A stretch of 64,000 nucleotides of DNA, taken from positions 62,001 to 126,000 of the forward strand of contig JAODTK010005680.1 in the NCBI GenBank assembly GCA_026419785.1, written 5' to 3'. Shown here one piece after another: positions 24,130-37,886 of the stretch. The stretch is from Sclerodactyla briareus (lineage: Eukaryota > Echinodermata > Holothuroidea > Dendrochirotida > Sclerodactylidae). Each line of letters opens with the position of its first letter. Position 1 is the stretch's first letter. The position numbers and the translations under genes are program-made. The notes below the pieces were generated by a model, which was given only the letters and a program-made list of their open reading frames with translations, did no database searches and was not told the DNA's origin.

Positions 24130-24970
24130 GTATGAAGTACACCGTGGTTCTCTCACGGAGCTATTAGGGGTAGTCCATCTGCCTCTTTTATGATGGTATA
24201 TTCTACACGAACGGACATTTTGGTTTTCTCTCACGGAGCTATTAGTGGTAGTTCATCTGCCCCTTATATGACTGGTATCAATACTACTTACAAAGTACAC
24301 CGTGATTCTCTCACGGAGCTATTAGGGGTAGTTCATCTTCCCATGTTACATGAATGGGTATCATTGATGCATATATAGTACACTATGGATCCTTCATTTG
24401 GGGGATATTAGGGGGAGTTATCTGCCCCTTATGTAAAACTCCCCCTAATAGCCATTATATAACTAGTATCATTACTACTTACATGGAACACCATGGTTCT
24501 CTCACGGCGCTATTAGGGGTAGTTCATTGCCCCTTATATGAATGGGTATCATTAATGCATTTATAGTCTCCAATGGATCTTCATTTGGGGGCTATTGGGG
24601 AGAGTTCATCTGCCCCTTATATGTCTGGTATACCATTGCTACATACATAGAGCACCATGGTTCTCTCACGGAGCTATTAGGGGTATAGGGTTATATGCAC
24701 TGGTTTCATTAATGCATACGAAGTACATCGTGGATATTTCTCTGAGCTATTAGGGGTAGTTCATCTGCCCCTTATATGCACTTTTTTCATCACTGCATGT
24801 AGAGTACATCATGAATATTTCTTGGAGCTATTAGGGGTAGTTCATCTGCCCCTTATATGCACTGGTTTCATCCTGCATACAGAGTAGGCTACATCGTGGA
24901 TATTTCTCTGAGCTATTAGGGGCAGTTAATCTGCCCGGTATATGAATGGGTATCATTACTGCAAACTCTC
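24130..24970. repeat. Minisatellite with units of about 80 bp
   Basis: The phrase GAGCTATTAGGGGTAGTTCA recurs about ten times (near 24157, 24236, 24316, 24403, 24507, 24588, 24671, 24745, 24826, 24910), mostly 75-87 bp apart. Each unit continues with CATCTGCCCCTTATATG, then a TGGTATCATTACTGCAT phrase and a GTACACCGTGG phrase. One unit (24436-24455) holds a reversed piece, AAAACTCCCCCTAATAGCC. Units have drifted by substitutions and indels. The period excludes a CRISPR array. Confidence 0.85.
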
Positions 24971-27900
24971 TCCTTCCCGGAAACTGAAACATTTCTTGGC
25001 ATGTTTCATGAAAAGTTAGCTTTTCAGAGAGTGTAATTACTTTATTGACTTGGCCGCTGCATAATTCATTTTTTTTTTAATATGTTAATGTTCCTAGTGT
25101 TTCTTAATCTATTCAGGCGTTTTGAAAAAGCATAAGATAAACCTGTTTCTGCGATCTAGTCATGTTCTCAATACCATGAGTATATCTTGTTCTCTTGACA
25201 ATGGATTGCCAATGGGGATGGAAAACCTATTTTGTCAGACCAATCAAGGATAGGAGCCCTAAATACTTCCTGGTGATATTATGTTATAGTAAGCAAAGTG
25301 GGCCAAATGTGAGTTGACTGGCAATCGTTGCCCAAAGAATGAAAAATGTAGCATCTTCAGACGAACAGTTTCAATATATGAATTAGTGTCCTTCATTTAT
25401 TTTCAGTTTGAGTAGATAATAATTGGTTTCCTTGTAATATATCTGAGCAGTTTTGGATCTGCATCCCTAATGTAATTAATTGAGAGGCCACCATATTTGC
25501 AACGAACATTTCCTTTCATAACAAACAGGCATATGACATTGTGAAGATGATTTACAATTATTTGTAGTGAATATTTTAATTCATCGTCATATACGAAACT
25601 TTTTTTTGGAAATGAATGAAACCTGTTTTTCATTATTAAATATTACCATCATCATCAATTCATGCATATGTTAAGCAGGATATTGTTACAACATTTGGAG
25701 GGGGGGGGGGATCAGTATTTGGGATAACACATAATGTTTTAATCAGGCAAGAAATCCAAGGATAGCTTTTGCATAATGCGTTCAAGTCGTTCTCATGTAG
25801 TAACCTTTCTTCGGCTTTTTTTCCTCATGCTATGTGACAGATTATAATCTTCAACCGAAGGAATTTTCATTCTTGATCCGAATTAAATCACCTTAGGCGG
25901 AATAGGCAGAATATCAAATTCCAGAAAGATAAGATGGGTAACAGGTGACCGAACTCACCTAGTTTGGGCCTACTCAGCGATAGAAGCTTAAGGCGTGAAG
26001 CAATAACACCGAAGGAACTCGAATTAATTATGAAACGACAGCAACTATGATATACCAGTATAGGAACATACGATGTTAATATCAGAGCTCAATTTATGTA
26101 CTTTCCAACGCTTTCTACTAAAAATGTTTTACATATTTCTTCTTGCCTCTACCTCCTGAAATTGCTGTTCAACCTTCTTCAACATGTCAACATGGTATGT
26201 AGATAAGCTCATGGAAAGCCATTAAGCCATTAATCTCTGTGAATGCGTTGCTCAAAACCACGCGATTCACTACACGCAGTTTTGAAAAGTGACCCCCGAG
26301 ACACAAAATTTGAATCCTTCCCCTTTCAATCTCATACAAAATTGATTTGGATTACTGCTTTGAATGAAAACACTGTATGCTGAAAGGCAAATTGGACGAC
26401 ACGCAGACCCCCGGCGACCTGAACACTGATGTTGCTGCTAACTCGGTTGCCAATTTAGAAAACGATCCGGCTGTGACACAATCTTCCGTTTGAAATGCAA
26501 TAATCACGCGAGCACTGAAAAACGTTGCTAATATATTCTGAATGACAAGGTTGTAAATTTTCTATGGTAGTCTTATCTCCCTTTAGGTACGGTAGCTGTG
26601 CTTCGGATTTTATTAGATAATACATAAAAGCTCCATAAATCATTGGATTCTCCGATATCACATCACAACTGTACATCAATGACCCTTTTTTCCCCTTCGA
26701 TGAATGGCAAATTAGAACCAACAGGTCCACGTTAAAGGAAAAAATTGTAAACCGTCTCATTCACTGTCTATTCATTAAACAACTTTTTGTCAATCTAGTA
26801 TAGGTTTATTTAGGGATATTGCACCACACAACCGGAATTAGGAGGTTCCAGTATTGTTCCTTCGCTGGGGAATCCATGATGTCAGTCTGGAAACGATGCA
26901 GAGACCACTCTAGGCTCTGCAACTTTGCCCCTTGATAACAGCAAGTCGGAAATATGCTCACGGATAAATGAAGATGAATATTTTTATTATAACGTGGGCA
27001 TTAATTTGTTCGATTCTCCATCCAGATGCTTTCTATAGTTATTGTGTTACAGGAAGTCTGTGTCTTGCTTCCTCTTCGTCCAACCGAGAATCTGTTCGGC
27101 ACCGCGCGTCACTCACAGGGGGATTGTGTAATAGCCGATTGTGCCGTTAATGCGCACTTGAATCGGCTGATATTCGGCCGGGGGTGGGGGGGGGGTGAGC
27201 GGCTCCATGAGGAATAAAAAGTGCCAAAAGTCAACTCATTGTGCTTCAATTAGGCGCAGCTCGTGACGAGCAAACAGATCAAATTACTTCGTCTTATTTC
27301 TAGTTATTTTGTCGTTTATGGAGTACCAATTGTTGTTCTTCCGGAAAAAAACAAAAACTATTGACCCCCGGGGGATCCAGTACCATTTTCATACATATTC
27401 ATCGCTTTCCAGCGTCGTTAGACATTCTCAAGGCTCCTCACAGATATTGCCTGGGAAATCGAAACCGACACTCCCAGGAAGTGAGTTGCTGTCATCGTAG
27501 GCTTAGCGTGTACTCAGATTCCTTACATGTCCCCAATTGTCGCCTGGGTGGGATGAGGCATTAGAGACGAAGTGGCCTCGCCGCCAAAATACACTAGAGC
27601 TGATCAATCCGTGATCTTTCAAAGTGCAGCTCGGTGCTTACCTAATGAATCAAACCGATACACAACGTTATGTAAAATGAGGCATTACTAGAACACCAAC
27701 AAGAGGGTAATCCCTGGAGTAACCGAATCACATCAGCATCTCTGAAAACTTGAAATTATTCAGTCGTTTCTATCGTCAAATATCTTGCAGATGGTGAAAA
27801 AATATCAAAATATGGCTGGAAATACCCTCAACATCCATATTCGTAGTTGTCTTAGCATATAATTATTGGGAAAACTATATTTTATTGGGGGAAATTGAAT

Positions 27901-29123
27901 TATTTTTTCTACCTTTCCCTGTAATTTGAAACCATTCAGTTCTTCCACTATCTAAATGTATTGGAGAGAAAAAAGACCCTTCTCAATTCCAGAATTGCTT
28001 CTAAGTGTTCCCCTCCTAAATCAACAGTTTAGTCATTTTCGGCTGATTGCATCGAAAAGTTGTATTTTATACATGTTTACCTAGTTACAGAATGTACAAT
28101 TTCAGTGATGTTTGCCTTATTTTGAGAGAACATTTCAAACTAGAGATATTTGGTTCCCCATTACATGATATCCCTCAGTGTTATCATAGAGACTGCTGCC
28201 ATGGGCAACTAGAAATAGTAAATATACGAACTGACTGCGATATCTAATCCAAAACCTCGGGACCGATAATAGTTTTTACAAGACATGCTATTTTATGTGC
28301 TATATGTGGCTGTGAACTATTGTAAGAAGTTTTTTTTCTGTGGCTTCTTAGGAATACCTGAGGGCGTTCAGGAAACGGGGATCATGTGTTTTAAATCAAT
28401 AATTTGAACAGTAAATATGTTCTAACTACTTGCAGTGTTATTTACACGATATTTGATTAGTATAGTTAGAACGCTTCTTAAAAAAGATATACACATGCAT
28501 GTTTTCAGCAAAATACCCTAACGCCCTGTAATATCAATTGATCATATATGACCGAACTGGACCAGTTCAACTGGCCTTCTCTGGACCAGCTCAACTGTAC
28601 GGAATACTTCCCAACTAGTTTCAAAGACCGCAACTGTGTTTGACTGGGTAATTTTGGGACTTACATCTCTACCTGGTGAGTAATCTCACTATACTGCTAT
28701 AAAAGAATAATGACCAATGACAATTATGGGAATAGGCCTACTTGAAGGTCGAACAATGCGCCTTAGAACGTTACGAAACGAACAGAACTATATAATTTGA
28801 AGTTGTTACAGATACCATGAAACCTTCAAATTTCCTCAATAAATAGCACACAACTTTTGAAGATGGTTAGCTCATGCAATTAATGACTACTACTGCTTCG
28901 TCGTGAGGCCTCTCTACCATTTTTGGTTAATTGATTTCAGTCTCTGGCAGTATTGTGGAAAAACGGTAAGTTTTATGACCCTCACTGCGCGATTTTGTAT
29001 ACGGATGACTTTTTGGACACCGCCCACTTTTACATGAACCCAATATTACTGAGATTCGACATTGGAATGTGTACTCTTGACACCATTTTTACTGAGTGCA
29101 GTTGCTAGTCTCAACAGATAGCC
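24971..29123. other. Unassigned AT-rich sequence
   Basis: About 4 kb with no coding similarity recognised and no open frame above about 100 codons. Short duplications such as GACCAGTTCAACTGG/GACCAGCTCAACTG near 28560-28600 and G runs near 25700 and 27190 are the only local structure. Confidence 0.35.
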
Positions 29124-29142
29124 TAAAGCCGCGTTTTCCATG

Positions 29143-29224
29143 CACGCGGGCGGGCGGGCGGGCGGGCGGGCGGGCGGGCGTTTTGGAAGACTCGTTTTCC
29201 ATGCACGCGGGCGGGCGGGCGGGC
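29143..29224 (+). repeat. (GGGC)n tracts, G-quadruplex capable
   Basis: Two runs of GGGC (about 29147-29180 and 29208-29224) separated by TTTTGGAAGACTCGTTTTCCATGCACGC. Each has at least four GGG runs with one-base loops. A GCCC run on the same strand near 29806-29820 can pair with them. Confidence 0.8.
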
Positions 29225-29254
29225 GTTTTCTCGAGTCACGCACCTCTTCTCACT

Positions 29255-29349
29255 TTTAATGTGTTTAAGCGCTATATAAGACCACGATGTATCCTACTAT
29301 TATTATTATTGTTATTATTAGTTTTGTTGTTGTTTTAGTATTATTGTTA

Positions 29350-29380
<31 letters not shown>

Positions 29381-29395
29381 TATTATTATTTATCA
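29255..29395 (+). mobile_element. LINE-type 3' tail with ATT microsatellite
   Basis: TTTAAGCGCTATATAAGACC is followed by about 110 bases of ATT/GTT repeats. The same GCGCTATATAAGAC sequence precedes an ATTATC repeat near 12741, and a related GCGCTATAATA precedes the ATT tail of the minus-strand LINE at 8.2 kb. No RT sequence is left upstream, so only the 3' end is present. Confidence 0.6.
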
Positions 29396-29840
29396 AACAC
29401 CGGACGCGCATACTAGTGTTTAAACCTAAACACCGGTGTTCATTTGCCTAAAACCATGTTCTATGTCAACGATTACGGCCCACTATTAAAACTTCACAAT
29501 TGACAGGTTTTGGAGATTTAATTAGCAAATACTTGACATATCATCGGTTTAACATGTAAATATGTGTTCAAGTAGGTGTCCGGCCGGTGAATATAGACAC
29601 ACTCTTTCTAAATCGCATCCCTAGTGGTTGAAACGTTTATGAATGTTTTTGAACATTATTTGAACCTAAAATTGTCCTCAAACTCTCCATTATCCGGCTT
29701 CAAGCCGGTAAGATTGCAGGGAAATCCCCGGGAATTGATTACGAAATACCACGTGAACACGCGGGCGGGCGGAAAAAAAATCGCTACATGACCGATTCGA
29801 GAAAACGCCCGCCCGCCCGCGTGCATGAAACGCGGCTTAA

Positions 29841-32800
29841 CTTTCCAAACTCCTGCCAAGTTCTCATAATTTTTGTCAGAGTCCTGTACACACAGTTTTA
29901 GTTTTACTTGTATGCATTACCGTACCTATATTCACCTTAAACTACTTGTCAAAAGCACATGGTAACTGTTAATTCATAATTTATTGTAGTTATGGCTTCA
30001 CCAACGGCAGGGAAAGCTCTAGGCGTCACCTCCTCTTTATTCTATTCCTTGCCGAGGCACAAGGAATCTATGCAGTATGTGCGTGCATGTGTGTATGTTG
30101 TTTGTGTGGCTAAAGTACATGATGCTCTGGCCTTGTGAGCAGATATCCTCGCGATTCCGAGGCACCCGGAATGTAAGGTTGTCAGGTATAAATGACGAAT
30201 TCTATGTTCTCCGATAAACCAGTTCAACTACATTCAAGGTCCGGAGAAGTCAAGACGTAACGATGTGAACAAGATATCTGAAGTTTGCATGAAATCTTCA
30301 GTAAACATGTAGGTTGCAGAAAAGAGAAACCCATATAAAATCCTATTGTTTTTTTGTTACAGTCTCTAGGTCAGAGAAGTAAAAGGCTGTGAACACGATC
30401 ATGAAGCCTGCAAGCTTCGATTAACTTCAAAATAGAGCATGTAGTCCGTGATAGAAAATAGAGGACCGTAATAAGTTTTGTAGCGTTTTCAAAGGCTTTA
30501 AAGAGTACTGGGGCTGAACACTAAGATGTTTGTGAGCGGGATACCAGGAACCGCAAACATCAATCACCTGCACAGCAGGAATGCTTGTTGCGGATAACAA
30601 AAGCGATCAAGCATTTTGTGGTTTCGACGGATAAGGGTAGGCATTCCCATACGATGCAGATCCAGCCTCCGCTACGGCGTACCAAAAAAAGATCGCTCAC
30701 TGCTATTTTGCATGGGTGTGATTCCATGAATACGGACACGGGGGGTTGGAATCGAATGTTGCAGAATGTTGCTGATTCAGTACGCAAAACTGATCGCTAC
30801 ATGTAGCGACGTTTTGCCGTAACTGCTCGATCGCTAAAGCCCTTTCGCATAGCTGCAACACAGAAATGGTCATATTACGTCATTTTTCAATGGCTTCCAC
30901 GCGGACTGATGTACTGCTTTTTGAGTACTAGTGCAGCCTGCCAGATGCCTCGCACCATCATATCCTTGCAAGAAACATAAACATTAGTAGAGCTTGTAAG
31001 AGGCAACAACACCTTACGACCAGCTTGCCCGAATTAGAGACACATTGCTCTGCATTAAAATAGGGGAATAGCATTGCAAAATCTATGCACAGCCATGAGA
31101 TTGATGGTGATTGTGCCGGTATCAATGTGTTTTGTCAAGGGTGATGCGTTGTAGTCGTGTACCCATATCCGTATTTGCATCCGGATCATGGAATTATGCC
31201 TGCCGCATCCGCGCCTCCGTCCGTACACTGTATCTGCGTACGCAATACGCATCCGCATCTCGAAATCCTAGATCTAAATTCGACAGACTGTAACACTGTC
31301 AGCTCAAAAATAACGGTACATCGTCTTGTCGCACTCCCCCTCTCATGGCATTTATTCTGTAACCAGTTCCTGAACAGAATGCTTGAATAAAAGGTCGTTT
31401 TCAGTTCCTGATAATCGAATGTAGCCTGAGAATGGATGTTCAAAAAAAAACCAGTCGCTGTAGTCGAGTCTGCACTCGAGTCCTAGTTTTTGGGTACATG
31501 CTTGGTAATTCGATGTCGTATCTCTTTACATCTAACTTTGGGGTCGAGTTGAGCCCTACTATACAGTCAGGCTTAAACCGAGGCACTTTTTTTCGAGTCC
31601 ATTGCTACACATGCGCCTTGAGTAAAAATAGAATGTGCTTGATTTCCTGAACCAGGGTCTCAATAGTCCCTCTGTTTTTATTATTATCCCTACTGAAACT
31701 ATGACAACAATAGTTGCAATATGGATTCTCCTTTTCTTTTTTTCTATACTCAGATCACGAAACAGACTATTTGGTCACGTGACTAGCTACAGCCTCGGGT
31801 GTCAATTTTCCTTTCGATTGCTTGGACTGAAAATTGTGTACCAGAAGGACAATAACTTTACGTTAGGTCCAGCATTGCTGTAGGATTCACTGTGTAACGG
31901 AAGCCCAGTAATTACATATCAGAAAGTGGTTTACGTTATTGTCACCAGCGGCCTTCTATGGTTATTTTAGACTAGTTAAGTCTCCACTAGTGCTATAAGT
32001 CGAGGGACACGCTCTGGGGAGGGAGGGGGGGGGAGGGGCTTGATTATTAACTCCCGTTGAACGAGCCTGAATGAAATAAGTTATGTACTCATTGCTCTTC
32101 ACAGGCTGTCAATCTCTTCATCCGTCTCAATAGAGTGAGTAACTATCGACGTCGAATCAAACGAAGGCACCAACAGTATTAAACATATACTGGTTGTAGA
32201 GTCATTATTAGGAAAGGGAGAGAGGGGGAGGGGGGGGGGAGGTTAGAAAGAGAGAGAGGGGGAGGGGGGGTGAGTCGACATTTTTGTATGGGAATCCCTC
32301 ATTCTGGCTATCCTGGAATTCTGTTTGAGGAATGGACGCTTCATTTGTTTTTTTTCTGGGAGCTTTGATAGACGTATTTTGCATCCGATTTTATTATCAC
32401 TTCACTACACTCCAGATTATTACACAACTGTTTATAATGCTAACAGATACCCGTGTAACTAGTTTAACTATCAACGTGTAAAACTACACAGTAGTGATGT
32501 AATATTCGTTCACAATAATTATGTGATACTACAGTTAACAACGCAATCAGTCTATGGATCGTCATATCCGCACTGTGAAGTGCAGGTGAGAACTCTGGGT
32601 CTGAATCCAGAGGTTACGGCGGAAGGAGGTACATCGATTTTTTGTCATGATACACGATGCCTGCCAAATCTCGTCGTCTTTTCGTCGCTGTTTAGCAGTG
32701 CCTATTTGGAGGCGATTACACCTTTTCCTGTGATTCTTAAAAACAGGGTACTCAGGGGTTTGTTAGAGAATCCCGGGGTTTTAACACATTTCGTTAAGTG

Positions 32801-34563
32801 ATTTAGTGTCATTGGAGATAACCACCATTGGCCCTCAAGACATCAGGTAGAACCTCCGCTTTGATCGTTGCGATCATCAATTCCTTTTGCGTAGAGAATA
32901 CGAGTGCAAAAACACCGAAGCCAAATATGTGTATTTTTCACATAACTTGCATTTCCTGTAGATACAAGTTTTGGATGGAAATAAACCGATAATGGATGAA
33001 TAAACGGAAGTCGCTGACAGAAGTTCAAATTTTTATTCAGATATATCTGCCGCAATAATAAAATTAATCTTAACTTTTTGCCTTTGCTTCCCATCTCACC
33101 CACTACCAGAACCAGTCCTTTTCCTGATCATTTATATTATCATCCCGAGTACCTCTATACAACCAGTTTGCTTCATTATACGTTGACTACTATGGTGGTC
33201 GATTTCTGAAAGTTATTGAATTGCTAAATATCAAGCTGTCTCTGGTCAGCTGTCTAGCAGACTATAGATATAATCATAAAAACTCAGGTACCAACCTCTT
33301 TTCTGACTGGGTTATGGTGTCATTAGAGCATGTTTTTCAGCAGATAAACCAGTGCAGCGGGTATAATAATAAGAATGGGCGATATGTTGTGTTCACCACT
33401 TCCCTCATTACCAATGAAGTCTTTACCTCGAGGTATCAGTTTTGGATGATTTTGATAATTACATTCTTTTACCTGTCCTAGAGACATTGATTGGTTTCAT
33501 ATTTCTATTTACGTGACCCTGCGAAAGTTTGTATTACAACGATACTTGCAGAATAAAGTAACTGGCAGGGACTTGTTCGACCTTCTTTTCTTGAATTTGC
33601 TTGATAATGCTGAATTCATAGGCGTCAATCCTAGGGAAGGGGGGGGGGGAGACATTCCCCTCCACTTTTCGCAGTGGAAAGCCCAGACCAACCCCCCCCC
33701 CCTTCTTTCCTCTCACTTTTTGACAAGTGATACAATGGAATCGCACGCTTCTAGTTCTTGTGACATCAGTGTTTGACTAACCAGCGATGACCCAATATCA
33801 ACAATCCTCAAACGTCGCCTAATTCTCATTGCGGTTCGATGTGTACCGCCATAGGATGATCTTAGGGGCCTAATACTGATTGTCTTGTTTTTCTTCATCT
33901 CTGGCCAAATGTTATCTATTCTTTGCTTGAATGCTGATCATTTTGCTCACTGAGTTTCTATTTCAAACAGTTCACATAATACTGGTCATTTGATTTCTCA
34001 CCTGCTTTACTTAACTTCTCTCGACGAAACAACTTGAGACGCCCCGAGAAATTCACAAGTCCTCAGTCCTCTGACTTGAGTTTTCTCTGGCCCCACACGA
34101 ATCCTTACGCGGGCTCCTCGACCCAAGCGCGGCATAGCGCTTCCCCCCATCTCATACGAATGTGAATGTTCAGACGTCCGAACTGTCAGACGGCGTTCTT
34201 CTAGAGGATTTTATCGTAGGCCTCTTTCGTCATGTTATTCTTGCAGATAATGAAGAGTTTTTTGGTGTGCAAGTAACATAGTTCAAGCTGTCCGGGCTCG
34301 TCCGGATTCCAGGACCAAAAGGGGCCTTCCCTGCCAAATCTGAGTAGTGACCGATTCTCTCATAATACTCTCAACGCTACGTGCAAACAACTGGTGGCGC
34401 TGTTTCGCGGTACCGGCCAAACCACCCCCATAATTCACAATGATGTTAACATTGTTTCACATCATTATTGCTCCTTGGTCAGCTAGATCCTAAAGGCTAA
34501 AATGAAGGAGATTGAGTTAGTAGTTCCACATTTCCACGTAAATTGTAAAATAGCAGATATGGG
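29841..34563. other. Unassigned sequence with G-rich microsatellites
   Basis: No coding similarity recognised. G/A-rich simple repeats occur at 32013-32037 and 32211-32273. The stretch 33620-33740 has G9 and C11 runs set in a GGCGTCAATCCTAGGG context, probably a decayed repeat with complementary G and C ends. The remainder is featureless. Confidence 0.35.
32211..32273. repeat. GA/GGGGA-rich simple repeat
   Basis: Two similar purine stretches, AAAGGGAGAGAGGGGGAGGG and AAAGAGAGAGAGGGGGAGGG, occur back to back around GAGGTTAG. A short direct duplication of a purine tract is the simplest reading. Confidence 0.75.
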
Positions 34564-34608
<45 letters not shown>

Positions 34609-34623
34609 TATATATATCTATAT

Positions 34624-34674
<51 letters not shown>

Positions 34675-34698
34675 TATATATCTATATATATATATATC

Positions 34699-34732
<34 letters not shown>

Positions 34733-34760
34733 ATAGATATATATATATATATATATATAT
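34564..34760. repeat. (TA)n microsatellite, about 197 bp
   Basis: Nearly pure TA dinucleotides, with scattered ATAATA and ATCTATAT interruptions. Self-complementary and able to extrude as a cruciform; its length in the assembly should be treated with caution. Confidence 0.95.
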
Positions 34761-37700
34761 GAAAGGCCGTGATGCAAAATGAAAAATGCAATCCAGCCAG
34801 AAAAATTGGAGCATTTTATTATTCGTTGCACTTTCGCCGAAATTTTTTTTATTTCACCAACTTGTTTGCGCTTCCATCCGATTTGTATTATCAATTCAAA
34901 GGCTGAGAATTCAGTCTGTCAGTATTCTGTGTGGAAGGAGCCCCCGAAGAATTATTTGCCTAATTTGCATTTGGTATTTGGCTGCTGCAAATGACAGTAC
35001 TAAACATGCGAAAATGTGGGCGGGATGCTTTTAGGCAAAGAGCATTATTCATTCAAGTCAGATACTGTATAGAATTTAGCACTTTGACCACTTGCAAATA
35101 ATATCGTTTTGGAATGGAAGGCGCAGAGGGTTACACGGAGAAAAATTCTCCTGAAGACCCACGCAACGACAAGAAATAATGTACTAGTATTGGGGATAAG
35201 TCTATTTAAAATGTTATTGTGCACGCGTTGATTGTAAAATGGATATCGATATTATCGCATCCCTTGTCTTGGGGAGGCACAGGGGTTATTACACTGAGTA
35301 TATATGGGGGTTCAGTGGGGGTGATGATGTTACACTTCACTGAACCTATACCTAAGTGTACCTAACATTTTCCCCCTTGGGGTGGGGCCCCCCCCTTTCA
35401 CGAGGGCGTCGTAGTCAAGTTCCTAAAACGGTAACGGTATCCCGATCGTCACCACGGTTCACCCAAGTATATGGACTCTTCTGTTCCCTTCTCCTCGTTC
35501 ACGTTTTCCTTCTCGCCCCTTTCCCTGCCTTCTTCCCACTTCCATCTTTTCCTCTCTCTTTCTATTAGCCATCCGTATTGAAGGCAAACCACATGAATGT
35601 GTACGAGTACAAATAAATTGTTTTGGAATTTTGCACCCAAAGGTGACACTACGAGCAGAGCTGCTTGCCGCGATGTCAGTGGATTTCAGAAATCAGTCAA
35701 TTTCAAAGAAAGCAGTCTATAGTTTACAGATACAAAGAGGAACAGTCCGTTACATTTTGAGGTATTTCGAGCGCATTGAGGGATGAATGAAAATGAAGCG
35801 TGTATATAAGTAATAAAGATTCTTGTGAGCGCACTTTAAGGTTAGCATCCACCAAATTCAAAGTAGGTATGTAGGTTGCAAATATAATGAGGGGGTTTTT
35901 GAGTCAATCAAAAGTTGATTCAGAATAGGCCAAAACGAACATACTTGAGAACTAATGTCCGACAGAGATTACAGACTTCAATCATATTCTATAGTATACT
36001 TAGGTCTGCGGTTCCATTGTTTGTGTTTGTTGTTTTGGGTGGCTGGGCGGTTATGGAGCTGTTTATAAAGCATTTACCGGTCTCCCTCATATCTCTCTGT
36101 CTCCTACTACTACTCGTATCAATTGGACGATTATATGATATTGCTGATACATTACATTTTATGTTTGTTCTGGCATGATTAATAAATGAATGAATCAATA
36201 TCATAAATAGGAATTGACCCTATTACATCTGGCAGGTCACAAGGTGGTCACATCTAAAAAATATGATATGGTATCAGAATAGCATATTTGGGACTAAGCA
36301 TGCATGTTGCCATACCAAGTGTCCATTCCCATTACGTTAGGGTGCCAGTTCAAGGTCGAGAGGTGACATTCCTGCAATCTTTGTAGTACCCATTTAGTCG
36401 AAACAGACTTTAAATTTCAAATAGTTTACAGATAAGAGGAAGCACCTTGGTAGTTTTTCTTGTACCAGTTTAAGGTCTTCCAAGGTCATGAGAGGCAAAT
36501 TATCGCGCTAAAACTCTAATAGGCGTTTTCATGTTTACCATTGGGATGATAATGATCTTGTATCAAAGGTCATACAAGTACACCGACGACTTGACGTTGC
36601 ACGTACGTTTGCAACTCAATCTTTCGTAACGCCCCTGACGGACACTTCTCGTCCTACCGCACAGAACTAGATTTGTCCCATGCGGGATCAATGGGGAGAA
36701 ACTCGTCTGTACCCCTGGACCCGTTTTAGTGATGAGCTTCGCATTTACAACCTTTGAAAGGCTTTATTTGAATCGAGAATCACTCATGGTGATCAAGTTT
36801 AGGTTACTCATGGGAAACAAAGGGAGGATGGGGTCATGTTATAAATATGCCGGGAATTACACATCTCTGCTTTTTGAAGAAAAAAAAAGTCTTTGGAGGA
36901 AGCTATTGTTTCTGCAAGAGTGGAGAAGAGTGAATGGTTCTCATATTTTCAGATAAAGTAATCGTCTCTTACTTTTATCTACCACTCATGAGTCTACCAT
37001 TGTCGTCTGCGATCCCATTGATCCTATCATTCGGGATCATATGGGGAACTACTTCAGCGAACCGAGCTGAATGTATTTGATGAAGTGTCTCATGAATTGC
37101 CCATTTTCGAGTTGTACCTCCCATTAAGGTTATGTGTCCGGGAGCGGATTCAAGGGTAGCACATGCCTATGATATAGATACCAATATACCGAAGTCATTT
37201 TCCTCGTTCAATGCTTCTGCGCCTATAAACAGTGTTCCGTCCATTCGTCGATTTGGGCAAGACAATCAATGCTTCTCTGGAATAGATGTTCTCTGGGGAA
37301 AATGACAATGTCTTCCACTCACCCCTACTGTTATAATGTTCGTATATCCACATTGTTGTTTTGTGCTCCTGTTGTGTGGCCTGCATGTAGTCGAGTGGCG
37401 TATTTCAGGTATAATTTTTTCTGTCAGAATTCTGGACCCACCCAACGATTGCAGCAACGTAATAAGAAGCGGGTGATAATAAACGTGAGTAGATTGTCAT
37501 CCCTCAATTTCTTTCCTGAACAAAGTTCGATCGTGTTGCTTTTCAATGCCCGACCACCTTTCCTTATCATTTCAAGATATTTGCATCAATTCTTCTCGGA
37601 GCATGATCTCTGCAGCCCTCGTTCATGTGTTTAATATTATCCCTCGTGGCTGCACACGCCACTGGTGTGACTGATGGATCGCGGACGATTGAGTTTAGAC

Positions 37701-37886
37701 TTGCTGCGTATAACTGGGGGCGCCATTATTCCCACATGTTTTTTTACCTGAATAGGTCCTCCTCATGAGAATAGCACATGAAAGAGCGTGGTGGATTAAC
37801 TCGATTGACTCTTTCCCTGTCAATGGGGCGTACGGACCTCAATGTTGACCGCGCAAGAAAATATGTGATTTTGACACTAATTTCTT
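34761..37886. other. Unassigned sequence
   Basis: No coding similarity recognised. The segment 35915-36195 ends in GGCATGATTAATAAATGAATGAATC, which resembles a retroelement 3' end, but the open frame before it could not be identified. The rest is featureless. Confidence 0.35.

Larger units (their letters stand above)
29124..29840. mobile_element. GGGC-repeat fold-back element
   Basis: The left end reads AAGCCGCGTTTTCCATGCACGC followed by (GGGC)n; the right end (about 29803-29839) is its reverse complement, (GCCC)n then GCGTGCATGAAACGCGGCTT. The terminal inverted repeats are about 35 bp. Left of centre the motif TTTTCCATGCACGC plus GGGC repeats is duplicated (29183-29224), each block ending in CGTTTTCTCGA or CGTTTTGGA. 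Right of centre a reduced GCGGGCGGGCGG copy lies at 29760-29772. The interior holds a LINE-type tail and an ATT microsatellite. No transposase is encoded. It resembles a composite fold-back or MITE. Confidence 0.6.

Noticed and set aside
24130-24970. CRISPR-like array of regular repeats
   Set aside because: Units of about 80 bp are entire diverged tandem repeats without distinct spacers, and the genome is eukaryotic.
29046-29338. Open frames with Ala-Arg-Pro or Gly-Arg-Ala repeats
   Set aside because: They are translations of the GGGC/GCCC tracts and shift phase with repeat number.
30108-30175. tRNA or SINE head (TGGCTAAAGTACATGATGCT with GCGATTCCGAGGC)
   Set aside because: The A-box match is weak and the B box lacks the invariant GTTC; no cloverleaf. 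Left as a possible chance match.
34564-34760. Replication origin or centromere-type AT island
   Set aside because: A plain TA microsatellite with no accompanying motifs; length and purity explain it.
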